From assembly GCA_030441635.1 (NCBI GenBank), contig JAUEMM010000006.1, forward strand, positions 1-64,000: a DNA stretch of 64,000 bases, read 5' to 3'. This DNA is from Wolbachia endosymbiont of Tyrophagus putrescentiae. GTDB taxonomy: Bacteria; Pseudomonadota; Alphaproteobacteria; Rickettsiales; Anaplasmataceae. The position numbers and the translations under genes were made by a program. The notes below the pieces were generated by a model. That model saw only the letters and a program-made list of their open reading frames with translations, had not been told where the DNA came from and ran no database searches. Of the stretch, positions 17,103-26,970 are shown piece after piece (positions within the stretch are counted from its first letter, which is position 1; each line of letters starts with the position of its first letter).

Positions 17103-18623
17103 TTATTGTGCCCTTTGTTGTACATTATATGGTTGTGTCAGCATAAGATTGTCCAATGAACCGGTTTTGCGAAGTGTTTTTCTTGTAATCTGGATGTCTT
17201 TTAAGAACTGCTGAGAGTCTAAAGAACTACTACGAGAAGTTTTTGGTGTAGAACCTATGCCACTACTTTTTGAACTGCTGTGAGACAGTTTAGGAGTTAT
17301 AGGACTCTTATAACTTATACCGCCATCAGAATTTCTGCGAGGCAGTGCAAGTTCATGTGGTGGGACTTGTGGTATTGAAACACGTTTAAGTTCCTTATTT
17401 CCAGTGTGCTTGTTGATACCTGCATGTAGAGCTGGAGATTCAGATCTGCTGCTTGATATACTGTCTTCACCTATGGTGCTGTGGTATATTGATACGTTAT
17501 CATCTTCTACTGGAGTTGGAGATCTAGATCTGCTGCTTGATATACTGTCTTCACCTGTTTCACTGCTGGTGCTATAGTATGATGATGCAATTGATACGTT
17601 ATCACCTTCTACTGGAGTTGAAGATTTAGCTCCGCTATTGATATTACTACTTGATGATAGCCTGTTTTTTAAGTTATTCCACAATCTTTTTCCTATGCCT
17701 TCATTCACATTGTCTACTTGCTTATAGCTATCCTTGCACTCCGAGATAGCTTCTTCAACTTCTTTATGATGTTCAGAGAATATACCATAGAGTGCGGGAT
17801 TATAATCTTTTAATTTCTCTTTTAACTCTTTAGCATTCAGTTTTTCAATGAAATTTTTCTGTGCTTGCCATCTGCACTTTAATGTTTCATATTGACTATT
17901 TTTTGCTGCGTTTGCAACTTTATTGTTTTCTTGTTCTATTTTTTCAGTTAGTGATGATACTATCCTAGATAATATATCTTTTACCAACTTTTTATTTCCA
18001 AGTATTTCTTCAAATAACTGCTTAGTATTATCAAATTTGGTATCTTTGTCTGTGGTGCGGTCAACTACTAATAATTCCTTGTTGTGCTCTGGAGTCTTTA
18101 ATTTATATGAATTAGATCTCTTTATACTTGAGCCAGCATGATGTAATTGCTCTCCTGCTTTCCTAATTCCATTTCCAGTGCCTTTTATTGCAGCACCTAT
18201 GCCGTTCATTGATCCGTTCTTAGCATAAACAGCACCATCTTTAATTTTGCCCGCAGTGTATTTTATGCCATCTACTGTTTTTCCTGCTGCCCATTTTGTT
18301 CCTTGTGCTGTTAAAGAAATTAGTTTTACAGTGAAAAATAGTGAAACGGTAAATACTACACCTGCTATGGCAATTGGTAAAGCAGTAAGCAAAAATGGCA
18401 GTGCAATTGCACCTACCGCACCTGCTGCAGCTACTACTAATGTCTGTTTCTGTACAGGTAGTTGTTGAAATTTACTTATACTTGCCATACCTTTCAAGTT
18501 TTTGGCGAAAGAATTGTTGTTAGTTTGTATACTGTTACTATTCTCTCTATATAACAAGTTATTGTGGGAACTCCAGCTTCCATTAGGCTGCTCCTGTTGA
18601 TTTATTTGTTGAGTACTGTTCAT
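17103..18623 (-). CDS. unknown membrane-hairpin protein with Ser-rich tail
   Basis: A 506-residue protein starting at ATG 18623 with TTGAGG as its ribosome binding site; an in-frame TTG at 18635 is part of that site. An N-terminal polar segment is followed by a hydrophobic hairpin (about 61-105), an amphipathic Gly/Lys-rich region, KRSNS at 168-172, a charged helical region (about 190-330), and a Ser/Pro-rich tail. The tail contains two imperfect copies of TPVExDNVSI...GEDSISSSRS and several basophilic kinase-type sites (KRVSIP, RRNSDG, SRSSSLD, RKTGSL). KRSNS is shared with the protein at 13757. The family is unknown; a host-membrane effector is a guess based on architecture. Confidence 0.8.
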   Translation of the reverse strand: MNSTQQINQQEQPNGSWSSHNNLLYRENSNSIQTNNNSFAKNLKGMASISKFQQLPVQKQTLVVAAAGAVGAIALPFLLTALPIAIAGVVFTVSLFFTVKLISLTAQGTKWAAGKTVDGIKYTAGKIKDGAVYAKNGSMNGIGAAIKGTGNGIRKAGEQLHHAGSSIKRSNSYKLKTPEHNKELLVVDRTTDKDTKFDNTKQLFEEILGNKKLVKDILSRIVSSLTEKIEQENNKVANAAKNSQYETLKCRWQAQKNFIEKLNAKELKEKLKDYNPALYGIFSEHHKEVEEAISECKDSYKQVDNVNEGIGKRLWNNLKNRLSSSSNINSGAKSSTPVEGDNVSIASSYYSTSSETGEDSISSSRSRSPTPVEDDNVSIYHSTIGEDSISSSRSESPALHAGINKHTGNKELKRVSIPQVPPHELALPRRNSDGGISYKSPITPKLSHSSSKSSGIGSTPKTSRSSSLDSQQFLKDIQITRKTLRKTGSLDNLMLTQPYNVQQRAQ

Positions 18624-18671
18624 TTCTGACCTCAATATTAGTTAACATACTCAATTGTATATTTTTGATTA

Positions 18672-18686
18672 TTAAATTAGTGTTAA
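18672..18686 (-). promoter_or_regulatory. TTAA-N7-TTAA upstream of the gene at 17103-18623
   Basis: On the minus strand TTAA-CACTAAT-TTAA is followed after 12 bases by TACAAT, a good -10. A -35 spaced 17 bases from that -10 would fall inside the box. The spacing differs from the two better candidates (13697, 28730). Confidence 0.3.
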
Positions 18687-18759
18687 GTTTATGGTGAATA
18701 TTTTCATAACTACCAATAAGTTTACTTGACGCGTTTTTTGTAGCGTAGAAAATTTGAAT

Positions 18760-18972
18760 ATGAAAAGGGCGTTAATCATTGCAGTACTGATGTTATTAGT
18801 GGTTTTATTGCTACTTGATTTTAATGAAGGCATTTTGTACATTAAGGGTGGTGAGTTTAAAAAAGAGCCAGAAGTTTCGATAGAGTCTACAGTTCTACAT
18901 AAAGAAAAAGAGGTTTACGGTCTGCTAAGCAGCAATTTCTGTTTGCATTTTTTTACTAAGTATGTAGTATAA
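18760..18972 (+). CDS. small membrane protein upstream of hflK
   Basis: A 70-residue frame from ATG 18760 (MKRALIIAVLMLLVVLLLL) with one strong N-terminal helix and a polar remainder containing Lys/Glu-rich stretches. It ends 26 bases before hflK and may be co-transcribed with hflK-hflC-degP. No family is recognised. An in-frame TTG at 18754 would add two residues. A membrane accessory to HflKC is possible only by position. Confidence 0.6.
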   Translation: MKRALIIAVLMLLVVLLLLDFNEGILYIKGGEFKKEPEVSIESTVLHKEKEVYGLLSSNFCLHFFTKYVV

Positions 18973-18998
18973 AGCTATTAACCATGAAATAAATAACA

Positions 18999-20015
18999 AT
19001 GTTTGACGGGCATAACCCTTGGGATTTTGGGAAGAGGTCAAGAGCTGCTAATAGTGAAGATGCTCTAAATAAGGCTATATCTGATTTAAAATGTTTTTTA
19101 TTTAGGAATAGAGGAAAAAGGCCTTGTTATCTTATTTTGGCGATCTTATTGATTTATATCTGTACAGGTTTTTACATTGTACATCCAAGTGAAGAAGGAG
19201 TGGAACTTACTTTTGGTAAATACTCTAATACAGAGACGTCTGGTTTGCGTTATCATTTTCCTTATCCTATAGGTAAGGTTTTAAAGGTTAATGTTAAAGA
19301 AATAAATCGCGAAGAAGTTGGGGTCAGTAGTTCTTATGCTCGGGATATAGATCGTGGTGAAGGTGTAATGCTCACTGGGGATGAAAATATAGTAAATGTT
19401 AATTTTGAAGTTCAGTGGCGTGTTAAAGACGCTAAGGATTATTTGTTTAAAGTACGCGACTACAAGCGTGGGTTAAGTGTTAAGAATGCTGCTGAAAGTG
19501 CTATGCGGGAGATAATAGGTAAGAATACTATTTCTTTTGCACTAGGGCAAGGCAGGGCAGAGATTCCTCTGGATGCCAGAACTTTGTTACAACAAATTCT
19601 TGATAAATATCAGATGGGTATAGAAATTTTGTCCGTTCAAATGAAAAAAATTGATCCACCAGAAAAAGTAATTAGCTCATTCAGGGATGTTCAGAGTGCA
19701 CGTGCAGATAAAGAACGTACTATCAATGAAGCATATTCTTACAGTAATGACATTATACCTAGGGCAAAAGGAGAAGCGATAAAAATAAAATTGGACGCAG
19801 AAGCGTATGCAAATGAGATTGTCAACGAAGCAAAAGGTAACGCGAGCCGTTTCTTATCTCTATATGAAGAATATAAACAAAATCCTTCGCTTGTGAAGAA
19901 TAGGATTTATCTTGAAAACATGGAAAATATTTTGAGTAAGGTTGATAAATTTGTGGTAACTGATGATCTGAAGGGTATGTTTTCTTATTTACCTCTTGCA
20001 AATTTAGGGAAATAG
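18999..20015 (+). CDS. hflK: FtsH protease regulator HflK
   Basis: HflK and HflC form a membrane complex that surrounds and regulates the FtsH protease. The 338-residue protein has the HflK N-terminus (NPWDFGKR), one membrane helix near residues 45-63, then an SPFH/prohibitin domain with GVELTFGKY and a coiled coil. It lies two bases before hflC in the conserved order. The cytoplasmic N-terminal region is shorter than in E. coli HflK (419 residues) and lacks a Gly-rich stretch. Confidence 0.95.
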   Translation: MFDGHNPWDFGKRSRAANSEDALNKAISDLKCFLFRNRGKRPCYLILAILLIYICTGFYIVHPSEEGVELTFGKYSNTETSGLRYHFPYPIGKVLKVNVKEINREEVGVSSSYARDIDRGEGVMLTGDENIVNVNFEVQWRVKDAKDYLFKVRDYKRGLSVKNAAESAMREIIGKNTISFALGQGRAEIPLDARTLLQQILDKYQMGIEILSVQMKKIDPPEKVISSFRDVQSARADKERTINEAYSYSNDIIPRAKGEAIKIKLDAEAYANEIVNEAKGNASRFLSLYEEYKQNPSLVKNRIYLENMENILSKVDKFVVTDDLKGMFSYLPLANLGK

Positions 20016-20017
20016 TT

Positions 20018-20884
20018 ATGAGCCGTAGTATTAAAATTATTTTTATTCTTGTTGCTTTGCTGATAGTTCTATTTAATTCAATGTTTGTTGTATACGAAAC
20101 AAATCAAGCAATAGTTATTCAGCTAGGTAAAGTTGTTAGAGATATTAGAGAAAGTGGGTTATATTTTAAGTTACCATTCATAAATAGTGTGGTCTTGCTT
20201 GACAAGAGAGTTTTGGATTTAAGTGCTGACGGCACTCCGAAAGAAGTGATTACAGCAGATCAAAAACGTATTATTGTAGATGCCTATGCTAAATATAAAA
20301 TAACAAAACCTGTTGTTTTTTATCAAGCTGTGAGGAATGAATCAGGGCTAAGCAGGAGATTATATCCGATTATGGAAGCACATATCAGGGAAAATATAGG
20401 TAAATTTTCATTGATTAGCTTACTTAACGAGAAGAGGTCAGAAGTTATGAAATTGATTCATCGTGGAGTATATTCTGAAGCTGAAAAATTTGGTATAGAG
20501 GTCGTAGATGTGAGAATTAAGAGAGCTGATCTTCCAGAAGAAAATAGTTCTGCTATATTTCGCCGTATGCAAACTGAAAGGGAAAAGGAGGCGAAAGAAA
20601 TTAGAGCTGAAGGGGAGCAGGCAGGGCAGGAAATTAGATCGAAAGCTGATAAGCAAAAAAGAGAAATCATTGCTGGCTCAGTGAAAGAATCACATGAGAT
20701 ACGTGGGCGTGGCTATGCTGAAGCTACAAGAATTTACAATGAAGCATTTAGTGTTGATGAGGAATTTTTTAATTTTTATCGCTCTATGAATGCTTACAAT
20801 AAAGCATTTTCTGGTGAAAATACGAAGTTTGTACTTTCGCCAAATAATAGTTTCTTTAATATTTTTAATAAGGGATGGAAGTAA
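20018..20884 (+). CDS. hflC: FtsH protease regulator HflC
   Basis: Partner of HflK. The 288-residue protein has an N-terminal helix (about 5-25), an SPFH domain containing NQAIVIQLGK and GLYFKLPF, and a helical region rich in Glu/Arg/Ala (about 180-235) typical of HflC. It is two bases from hflK and three from degP, so the three genes are almost certainly one operon for envelope protein quality control. Confidence 0.95.
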   Translation: MSRSIKIIFILVALLIVLFNSMFVVYETNQAIVIQLGKVVRDIRESGLYFKLPFINSVVLLDKRVLDLSADGTPKEVITADQKRIIVDAYAKYKITKPVVFYQAVRNESGLSRRLYPIMEAHIRENIGKFSLISLLNEKRSEVMKLIHRGVYSEAEKFGIEVVDVRIKRADLPEENSSAIFRRMQTEREKEAKEIRAEGEQAGQEIRSKADKQKREIIAGSVKESHEIRGRGYAEATRIYNEAFSVDEEFFNFYRSMNAYNKAFSGENTKFVLSPNNSFFNIFNKGWK

Positions 20885-20887
20885 ATT

Positions 20888-22330
20888 ATGAAGAGTAAAT
20901 TCTTATCTATACTTATATGCTGTCTAATTTCATTTTCTTTATGTGCTCAAACCACTAACTTGGGTGATTATAGTGAAAAGAAGCTCGCTGATGTGGTAGA
21001 AGAACTTATTCCAGCAGTTGTAAATATTTCAAGTGAGCAAATAATCAAACAGGAAAATAATGGCAGAACTAGAGTTCCTTCTATTCCTCGGGATGATTTT
21101 TTTGATGAATTCAGGAGATTTTTTGATCAATTCGATCAGTTCTTTATGGATAGGGGGCCCCATGTAAACAGAGAGGTAATATCTCTTGGTTCTGGGTTTA
21201 TTATAGATCAGGAAGGTATCATAGTGACTAATTATCATGTTATCAAAAATGCTAAGGAGATAACAGTTACCATGAACGACAGCACTTACTTCAAAGCAGA
21301 AGTTGTGGGTTATGACTCGCAGACTGATTTAGCTGTGCTCAAGATTAATGCTGATAGACAATTTTCGCATGTTAAATTTGGTAATTCTGATGAAGCAAGG
21401 GTTGGAGACCCAGTTATAGCAATCGGTAATCCTTTTGGTTTAGGCAGTTCTGTAAGTAAAGGAATTATTTCTGCAAGGTCGAGGGATATTAGTATTGGTA
21501 ACATGAGTGAGTTCATTCAAACTGATGCTGCAATTAATAAAGGAAACTCTGGAGGACCATTATTTAATTTAAGTGGAGAAGTGATAGGTATTAACACTGC
21601 TATTTACTCTCCATCTGAGTCTGGAGGTAACGTAGGCATAGGTTTCGCTATTCCATCTAATCTGGCTGCATCGGTTATTGATATATTGAAGAGTGGTAAA
21701 AAAATAAAACGTGGTTTGCTTGGTGTGCAAGTTCAGCCTATAACAAAAGAATTTGCTGAGTCTTTAGGGTTAAAAGATACAAAGGGTGCATTAGTGGCAA
21801 ATTTGACGAAGAACAGTCCTGCAGAAAAAGGAGGTATAAAGGTAGGTGATATATTATTAGAGTTTGATGGAAAAAAAATTGATAGAATGGCGCAATTACC
21901 TCAAATAGTGTCAAGAACTGAGCCTAATAAGAAAGTGCAGGTCAAGTTACTTAGAAAAGGTAAGGAAGTAAATGTGAAGGTTGTAGTGGGTGAATTTACA
22001 AACGATGATCATGGTGATGATGAAAGTCATGATAATGATAAATCAGGACCTACTGGGCTTACTGTTTCAAATTTGCCGAGTGATATAAAAGATAAAATAT
22101 CCGTAAAAGGTGTGATGGTTACCAACATTGATAGTAGTAGTAATGCTGCATCACGTGGTATTAGGAAAGGAGATATTATCGTTCAAGTTGATGGTACGGA
22201 TATTACAGATATTAACGCTTTTCAAAAGCAAGTTAATTTAGTGGTAAAAAAGAACAATAAGGATTCGATTATGCTACTTGTTTATCGTGATGGCAATCAG
22301 TTTTTTGTTTCAATAAAATTAAGAAAGTAG
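20888..22330 (+). CDS. degP: periplasmic serine protease Do (DegP/HtrA)
   Basis: A 480-residue periplasmic protease and chaperone. The signal peptide (MKSKFLSILICCLISFS) probably ends near SLCA at residue 21. The catalytic triad is H117 (TNYHV), D147 (TDLAVL) and S221 (GNSGGP). Two PDZ domains follow: about 285-375 and 395-475, the second after an Asp/His-rich linker. It is the third gene of the hflK-hflC-degP operon. HtrA proteins of intracellular bacteria are also reported outside the cell, but nothing in the sequence shows that here. Confidence 0.96.
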   Translation: MKSKFLSILICCLISFSLCAQTTNLGDYSEKKLADVVEELIPAVVNISSEQIIKQENNGRTRVPSIPRDDFFDEFRRFFDQFDQFFMDRGPHVNREVISLGSGFIIDQEGIIVTNYHVIKNAKEITVTMNDSTYFKAEVVGYDSQTDLAVLKINADRQFSHVKFGNSDEARVGDPVIAIGNPFGLGSSVSKGIISARSRDISIGNMSEFIQTDAAINKGNSGGPLFNLSGEVIGINTAIYSPSESGGNVGIGFAIPSNLAASVIDILKSGKKIKRGLLGVQVQPITKEFAESLGLKDTKGALVANLTKNSPAEKGGIKVGDILLEFDGKKIDRMAQLPQIVSRTEPNKKVQVKLLRKGKEVNVKVVVGEFTNDDHGDDESHDNDKSGPTGLTVSNLPSDIKDKISVKGVMVTNIDSSSNAASRGIRKGDIIVQVDGTDITDINAFQKQVNLVVKKNNKDSIMLLVYRDGNQFFVSIKLRK

Positions 22331-22369
22331 TAGTAAATCCAATGCTTTGAGCTGAAGGTAATTTTGTAA

Positions 22370-22386
22370 GGGGCTATAGCCCTTTT
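22370..22386. terminator. hairpin between degP and prfB
   Basis: GGGCTATAGCCC (22371-22382) is a palindrome followed by TTTT on the plus strand and overlaps the prfB stop codon (22374-22376). The stem is only four pairs around a TATA loop, so it is a modest terminator for degP. Confidence 0.4.
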
Positions 22387-23481
22387 GTAGTTAATACGCT
22401 CATTATAAAACAGTCTATGTCACCATCAAAAACAGAAGCTATATTGCCTACTTCATGTCCGGTTCTTAAATCCTTGACCATTTGATATGGATGCATAACG
22501 TATGATCTGATTTGATTGCCCCAACCTATATCGCATTTTTTACCATATTCTTCAGCCATTTTTTGTTCCTTCTTTTCTAACTCAATTTGATATAATCGTC
22601 CTTTGAGTAATTTTAGTGCTTCATCTTTGTTTTTGTGCTGAGAACGGCCATTTTGACATTGCACTATTACACCTGTTGGAATGTGCGTGATACGTACAGC
22701 ACTTTCTGTTTTATTTACGTGCTGTCCACCAGCTCCAGAGGCACGATAGGTATCAATTTTTAGGTCTTTTTCATTTATGGCAATGCTGATTGAATCCTCA
22801 ATAACGGGAGTAACTCCAACGCTTGCAAAGCTGGTGTGGCGTTTACCATTTGAGTCAAAAGGCGATATTCTAACTAATCTATGAATACCACTTTCACTTT
22901 TTGCCCACCCATAAGCTTTTTCTCCGGTAATTCTAATTGTTACAGACTTGATACCTACTGATTCACCGTCTAGTTTTTCTATAATCTCAACTTTGAAATT
23001 ATGATAGATTTCCGCCCACCTTATATACATGCGCATTAACATGTCAGCCCAATCGTTACTTTCAGTACCGCCTGCACCTGAATGAATTTCTAAGAAACAA
23101 TCGTTATTGTCTGCTTCACCGGTGAATAAAGACTCTGTTTCTTGATGTTTTATTAGTTTTTCTAATTTTACTAGTTCGTTTTTAACTTCATTGAAAAACT
23201 CTTCATCGTTTTCGTCAACAGCAGACTTCATTAAGTCAATGCTACTGTTGTAATCACTTTCTAGCTTTAAAAATGATTCTATATGACTCTTGATTTTAGC
23301 ACGTTCCTTTAAGATCTCTTGTGCTTTTTCATTATCTTGCCATAAGTTAATATCTGAAGACTGTAACTCCAACTGTTCGAGACGTGATTTTAGCTTCTCT
23401 ACGTCAAAGACACCTCCTAATTAGGGATACGTTCTTGCTTAAGCTTTGAAAATATTCTAGAATTTCCTGTGGGGTTTTCAT
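22374..23481 (-). CDS. prfB: peptide chain release factor 2, with programmed +1 frameshift
   Basis: RF2 ends translation at UGA and UAA. The zero frame starts at ATG 23481 and reads 25 codons (MKTPQEILEYF to RRCL) to an in-frame TGA at 23406-23404. The shift site is AGGAGG, three bases, then CTT TGA C, the same arrangement as in E. coli. A +1 shift at CTT continues with DVEKLKSRLEQLEL into the long frame ending at 22374, giving 368 residues (E. coli RF2 has 365). The main part has the SPF stop-codon-reading motif and the GGQ loop (ASGAGGQHVNKTES). Low RF2 is expected to raise frameshifting, an autoregulatory loop. Confidence 0.95.
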
Positions 23482-23658
23482 TAGGCTTTACTCTTTAGTA
23501 TATTTATTACTAATAATAGTAGCAGTAAACAAAATAGAAATTTAACCATATAGTAGTTAACTAAAATAATTTTATTATATTTCTAATGATGAAAGAAAGC
23601 AAGTTACGTTAATATTATGGTCTCTTATGTTTATTAAAAATTAAGGTATGGTGTAATT

Positions 23659-25035
23659 ATGAGCATTAACGATAATTTTCATTATGGCCTGGACCAAAAG
23701 GTCATTAATGATTTAAAAGAATTAATTAATAATCAAGAATTAGGCAATATTCATGAGATTATAAAAGAAAAGGAAATAGATAGTGTGCAGTTAGCTTATT
23801 TCCTATCAACTTCCATTAGTGATCACAGAGAAAAATTGGTCATGGCACTCGATCAGAATTCATTAAGCAATGCTTTGGTGCACGTGGTACCAGATTTAAG
23901 GGTGGAGATAATAGAGATAATTGGGATACAAAAAACAGTAGAGCTGCTTGTGCTTTTGAGTATAGAAGACATAGTAACAGTAATGAAAGACTTAGACAAA
24001 AAGTCAGTGGAAAGTATACTCAGTTCTTTACCAGACAGGACTAGAAAATCAGTAGAAGAATTATTATCATATCCTGAAGAGAGTGCTGGAAGATTAATAC
24101 ATAAAGATATGGTTATTGCACCCTACTATTGGACAATTAATCAATTAACAGATTTCCTCTGCCACTATAAAAAATTACCAGAGAAATTTTATCAAATCTT
24201 TATCATTAATTCAAAATTGGAGCCAGTAGGTAGCGTTAATTTAAATAGGGTAATATCTCATTCAAGTAATACTGTGATACAAGAGATAATGAGCCAAGAT
24301 ATAAAAATTATTAGAACTGGGATGGATCAAGAGGAAGTAGCTCGGATATTTCAAGACTATTCTTTAGTATCAGCCCCAGTGGTAAACAGGCATGGAAAAA
24401 TTATAGGAGTGATTTTAGTAGAAGACGTAATAAAAGTAGTGCAGCAAGAAACGGAAGAGGATGCACTGAAGATCGGTGGAGTATTATCTCAAACAGATAT
24501 TAACGCTCCACTACACAAGATAATAATAAAAAGACTTCCATGGTTGTTGTTCAACCTCTTAGCTGCAACCATATGTTCAGTAGTGACCGGATTTTTTGAA
24601 CATACGATAAGAAATTTTATAATACTGCCTATTATTATGCCTATCATAGCTTCAATGAGTGGTAACGCGGGTTCTCAAACAGTTACTCTAACGATTAGGG
24701 CGTTGGCAACAAAACGTTTAAATGAACAAAATGCACGAAGGATAGTCATGAAAGAGTTTTCCATAGGGCTAATAAACGGAGTAATCTTATCGACCATTTC
24801 ATTAACAGTAATAGCCATAAGATTTCATGATATCGGGATAGAATTAGTCTTCGCAGCTTCAATGATTATGATGTCAATCATTGCAACATTTTTTGGAGCC
24901 TTCATTCCAATAGCATTAAATAGACTAAAATCCGATCCTGCCGTTTCTTCTTCAATTCTAACGTCAGCAACTACTGATATACTGTCGGCTTTAATATTTC
25001 TTGGACTAGCTACAATATTTTTGTTGAATAGCTAA
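23659..25035 (+). CDS. mgtE: magnesium transporter MgtE
   Basis: A Mg2+-gated channel of 458 residues. It has an N-terminal helical domain (about 1-135, with LSYPEESAGRLI near its end), tandem CBS domains (about 140-265, including VSAPVVNRHGKIIGVI), and about five membrane helices (285-457) containing MPIIASMSGNAGSQT, the pore signature. The domains are in the usual order. The gene stands alone between prfB and ubiH, with 177 bases of AT-rich sequence upstream that hold no further gene. Confidence 0.95.
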   Translation: MSINDNFHYGLDQKVINDLKELINNQELGNIHEIIKEKEIDSVQLAYFLSTSISDHREKLVMALDQNSLSNALVHVVPDLRVEIIEIIGIQKTVELLVLLSIEDIVTVMKDLDKKSVESILSSLPDRTRKSVEELLSYPEESAGRLIHKDMVIAPYYWTINQLTDFLCHYKKLPEKFYQIFIINSKLEPVGSVNLNRVISHSSNTVIQEIMSQDIKIIRTGMDQEEVARIFQDYSLVSAPVVNRHGKIIGVILVEDVIKVVQQETEEDALKIGGVLSQTDINAPLHKIIIKRLPWLLFNLLAATICSVVTGFFEHTIRNFIILPIIMPIIASMSGNAGSQTVTLTIRALATKRLNEQNARRIVMKEFSIGLINGVILSTISLTVIAIRFHDIGIELVFAASMIMMSIIATFFGAFIPIALNRLKSDPAVSSSILTSATTDILSALIFLGLATIFLLNS

Positions 25036-25079
25036 CTGATTTTCAGAGAAAATATAATACGTAAAAAGAAAACTTTACA

Positions 25080-26225
25080 ATGCACTATGACGTCATAATT
25101 TCGGGAGGTGGATTACTTGGGCTCATTACTGCGATAGGTTTGAGTGATCACTCGATGAATGTTGCAGTCATTGAGAAGAATAGTTTACCACGTGTAATCG
25201 ATGATAACAGAGCATTTGCTATTTCTCAAGGATCAAAACAGATATTGGAAAAGTTAGGGATTTGGCAATTTGTACATACAGAAGCTGAGCCTATACTTGA
25301 TATATGCATACTAGATGAAAATAGTCCGGTTACTGTGCATTATGATCATAAAATGGTGAGTGAAGAACCTATGGGTTATGTTATCAGTAATGCTATTATA
25401 TGGAATGCGATCAACAATAATTTTTTAGGTAAACTCAATTTATATTCTCCGCACTCTTATAAGATGATTTCCAGTGATGCAGGATATGTTGAAGTTGTTC
25501 TTGATGATGGGCAGAAGCTGGTATCGCCGTTACTTATTTGTGCCGAAGGGAAGCACTCTAAGATCCCAGAATTATTTTCTATACCGACAGTCAAGTTTGA
25601 TTATAAGCAAAGCAGCATAGTGTGCAATGTGAGACACGAGCTGCACCATCAAAATCTAGCAGTGGAGAGGTTTTTTCCTGGCGGCCCATTTGCGATTCTA
25701 CCAATGAAGGGTGGTAATACTTCTTCAATAGTGTGGACAGAAAAATCCAAAATTGCAAAGATGCTTATGAATTTATCTGATGCGGAGTTTATAATAGAAC
25801 TCAAGAAAAGATTTGGTTCTTACTTGGGGGAAATTAGTGTGGATGGGAAAAAGAATTGTTATCCATTAAGTTTTTCTTTTGCAAGGAGCTTATATAAAAA
25901 CAGAGTTTTACTTATAGGGGATGCAGCGCACTCAATTCACCCTGTTGCAGGCCAAGGGCTTAATCTTGGAATAAGGGATGTGGGAAGTGTTATAAAACAC
26001 ATAACTACAACAAGTATTGATATTGGTAGCAATTATCTGCTAAAGAAAATCTCACGTGAGAGATGTATTGACAATATTACTATGGCACTGGCTACGGATG
26101 GGCTGAATAGAATATTTTCTAATAGAATATTTTGCGCTAAAGCACTGAGAAATTTCGGTTTGATGATGGTTGAGAATTCTGTTTCATTAAAAAAGCGTTT
26201 TATTCTTCACGCTATGGGATTTTGA
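25080..26225 (+). CDS. ubiH: ubiquinone-type FAD monooxygenase (UbiH/UbiF/Coq6 family)
   Basis: A flavin hydroxylase of ubiquinone synthesis, 381 residues. The FAD-binding dinucleotide motif is IISGGGLLGL at residues 6-15. The second FAD motif is LIGDAAHSIHPVAGQGLN near residue 277. Which ring position it hydroxylates (UbiH, UbiF, UbiI or a broad-range UbiL type) cannot be told from the sequence. It follows mgtE by 44 bases and could share its transcript. Confidence 0.88.
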   Translation: MHYDVIISGGGLLGLITAIGLSDHSMNVAVIEKNSLPRVIDDNRAFAISQGSKQILEKLGIWQFVHTEAEPILDICILDENSPVTVHYDHKMVSEEPMGYVISNAIIWNAINNNFLGKLNLYSPHSYKMISSDAGYVEVVLDDGQKLVSPLLICAEGKHSKIPELFSIPTVKFDYKQSSIVCNVRHELHHQNLAVERFFPGGPFAILPMKGGNTSSIVWTEKSKIAKMLMNLSDAEFIIELKKRFGSYLGEISVDGKKNCYPLSFSFARSLYKNRVLLIGDAAHSIHPVAGQGLNLGIRDVGSVIKHITTTSIDIGSNYLLKKISRERCIDNITMALATDGLNRIFSNRIFCAKALRNFGLMMVENSVSLKKRFILHAMGF

Positions 26226-26376
26226 TGTTCTTTTTATTCTCTTGATTTTCTCTTTGGTCTATTTGATAAAGCTAGCTTGATATTTAAAAGTGGAAACTTA
26301 GTTAATTATGAATTAATAGCATCTCCTATTTATTGAAAAATGTAAGTCAGATATTTAGTGAATTCATCTAAAAATT

Positions 26377-26395
26377 AAAGTATAATGCATACTTT
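26377..26395 (+). promoter_or_regulatory. hslVU promoter region with inverted repeat
   Basis: A perfect TATAAT (26381-26386) lies 24 bases before the hslV start. It is embedded in AAAGTAT-N5-ATACTTT (26377-26395), a seven-base inverted repeat that could be an operator or simply part of the promoter. The -35 (near 26358) is weak. A TTAA-N7-TTAA sequence occurs further upstream at 26302-26316. Confidence 0.4.
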
Positions 26396-26409
26396 AAAGT
26401 GCAGAAAAA

Positions 26410-26970
26410 ATGATTCACCAACACAGTGATAGGATGTATGGGACTACCATACTTTCAATTAGAAAGGATAAAAGTGTGGTTGTTATAGGGGATGGACAAG
26501 TTTCACTAGGCCATACTATTATGAAATCTGGAGCAAAAAAAGTAAGACGATTATCTGGCGATTCTGTTATTGCTGGCTTTGCTGGAGCAACTGCTGATGC
26601 GTTTACTCTTTTTGAAAGGCTAGAGGCAAAACTTGATAAACACCCTGGGCAATTAATGAGAGCATGTGTTGAACTTGCAAAGGATTGGCGAATGGATAAA
26701 TTCTTAAGAAGATTAGAAGCTATGATGATAGTTGCGGATAAATCTGTTTCATTGATTGTTACAGGTACCGGTGATGTTCTTGAGCCTGAAGATGGAATTG
26801 CAGCTATTGGCTCTGGAGGGAATTTTGCTTTGTCTGCAGCAAGAGCTTTAATTGATATTCCAGGGATATCAATGGAAGAAATTGCGAAAAAGGCAATGAA
26901 GATAGCAGCTGATATCTGTGTTTATACAAATCATAATGTAATTATTGAAAAGATAGAAGGGGATTTATGA
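26410..26970 (+). CDS. hslV: ATP-dependent protease subunit HslV
   Basis: The peptidase of the HslVU (ClpQY) protease, 186 residues, relative of proteasome beta subunits. The catalytic threonine is T12 in [11 protein letters not shown]; the preceding 11 residues would be a propeptide removed before activity (E. coli removes only Met). GDGQVSLG and the [14 protein letters not shown] segment are typical. The stop overlaps the hslU start by four bases, showing coupling. Confidence 0.96.
   Translation: MIHQHSDRMYGTTILSIRKDKSVVVIGDGQVSLGHTIMKSGAKKVRRLSGDSVIAGFAGATADAFTLFERLEAKLDKHPGQLMRACVELAKDWRMDKFLRRLEAMMIVADKSVSLIVTGTGDVLEPEDGIAAIGSGGNFALSAARALIDIPGISMEEIAKKAMKIAADICVYTNHNVIIEKIEGDL

Noticed and set aside
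18726..18754. TTGACG as a -35 for the hflK operon
   Set aside because: At 17 bases the -10 would be AAAATT, which matches only three positions.
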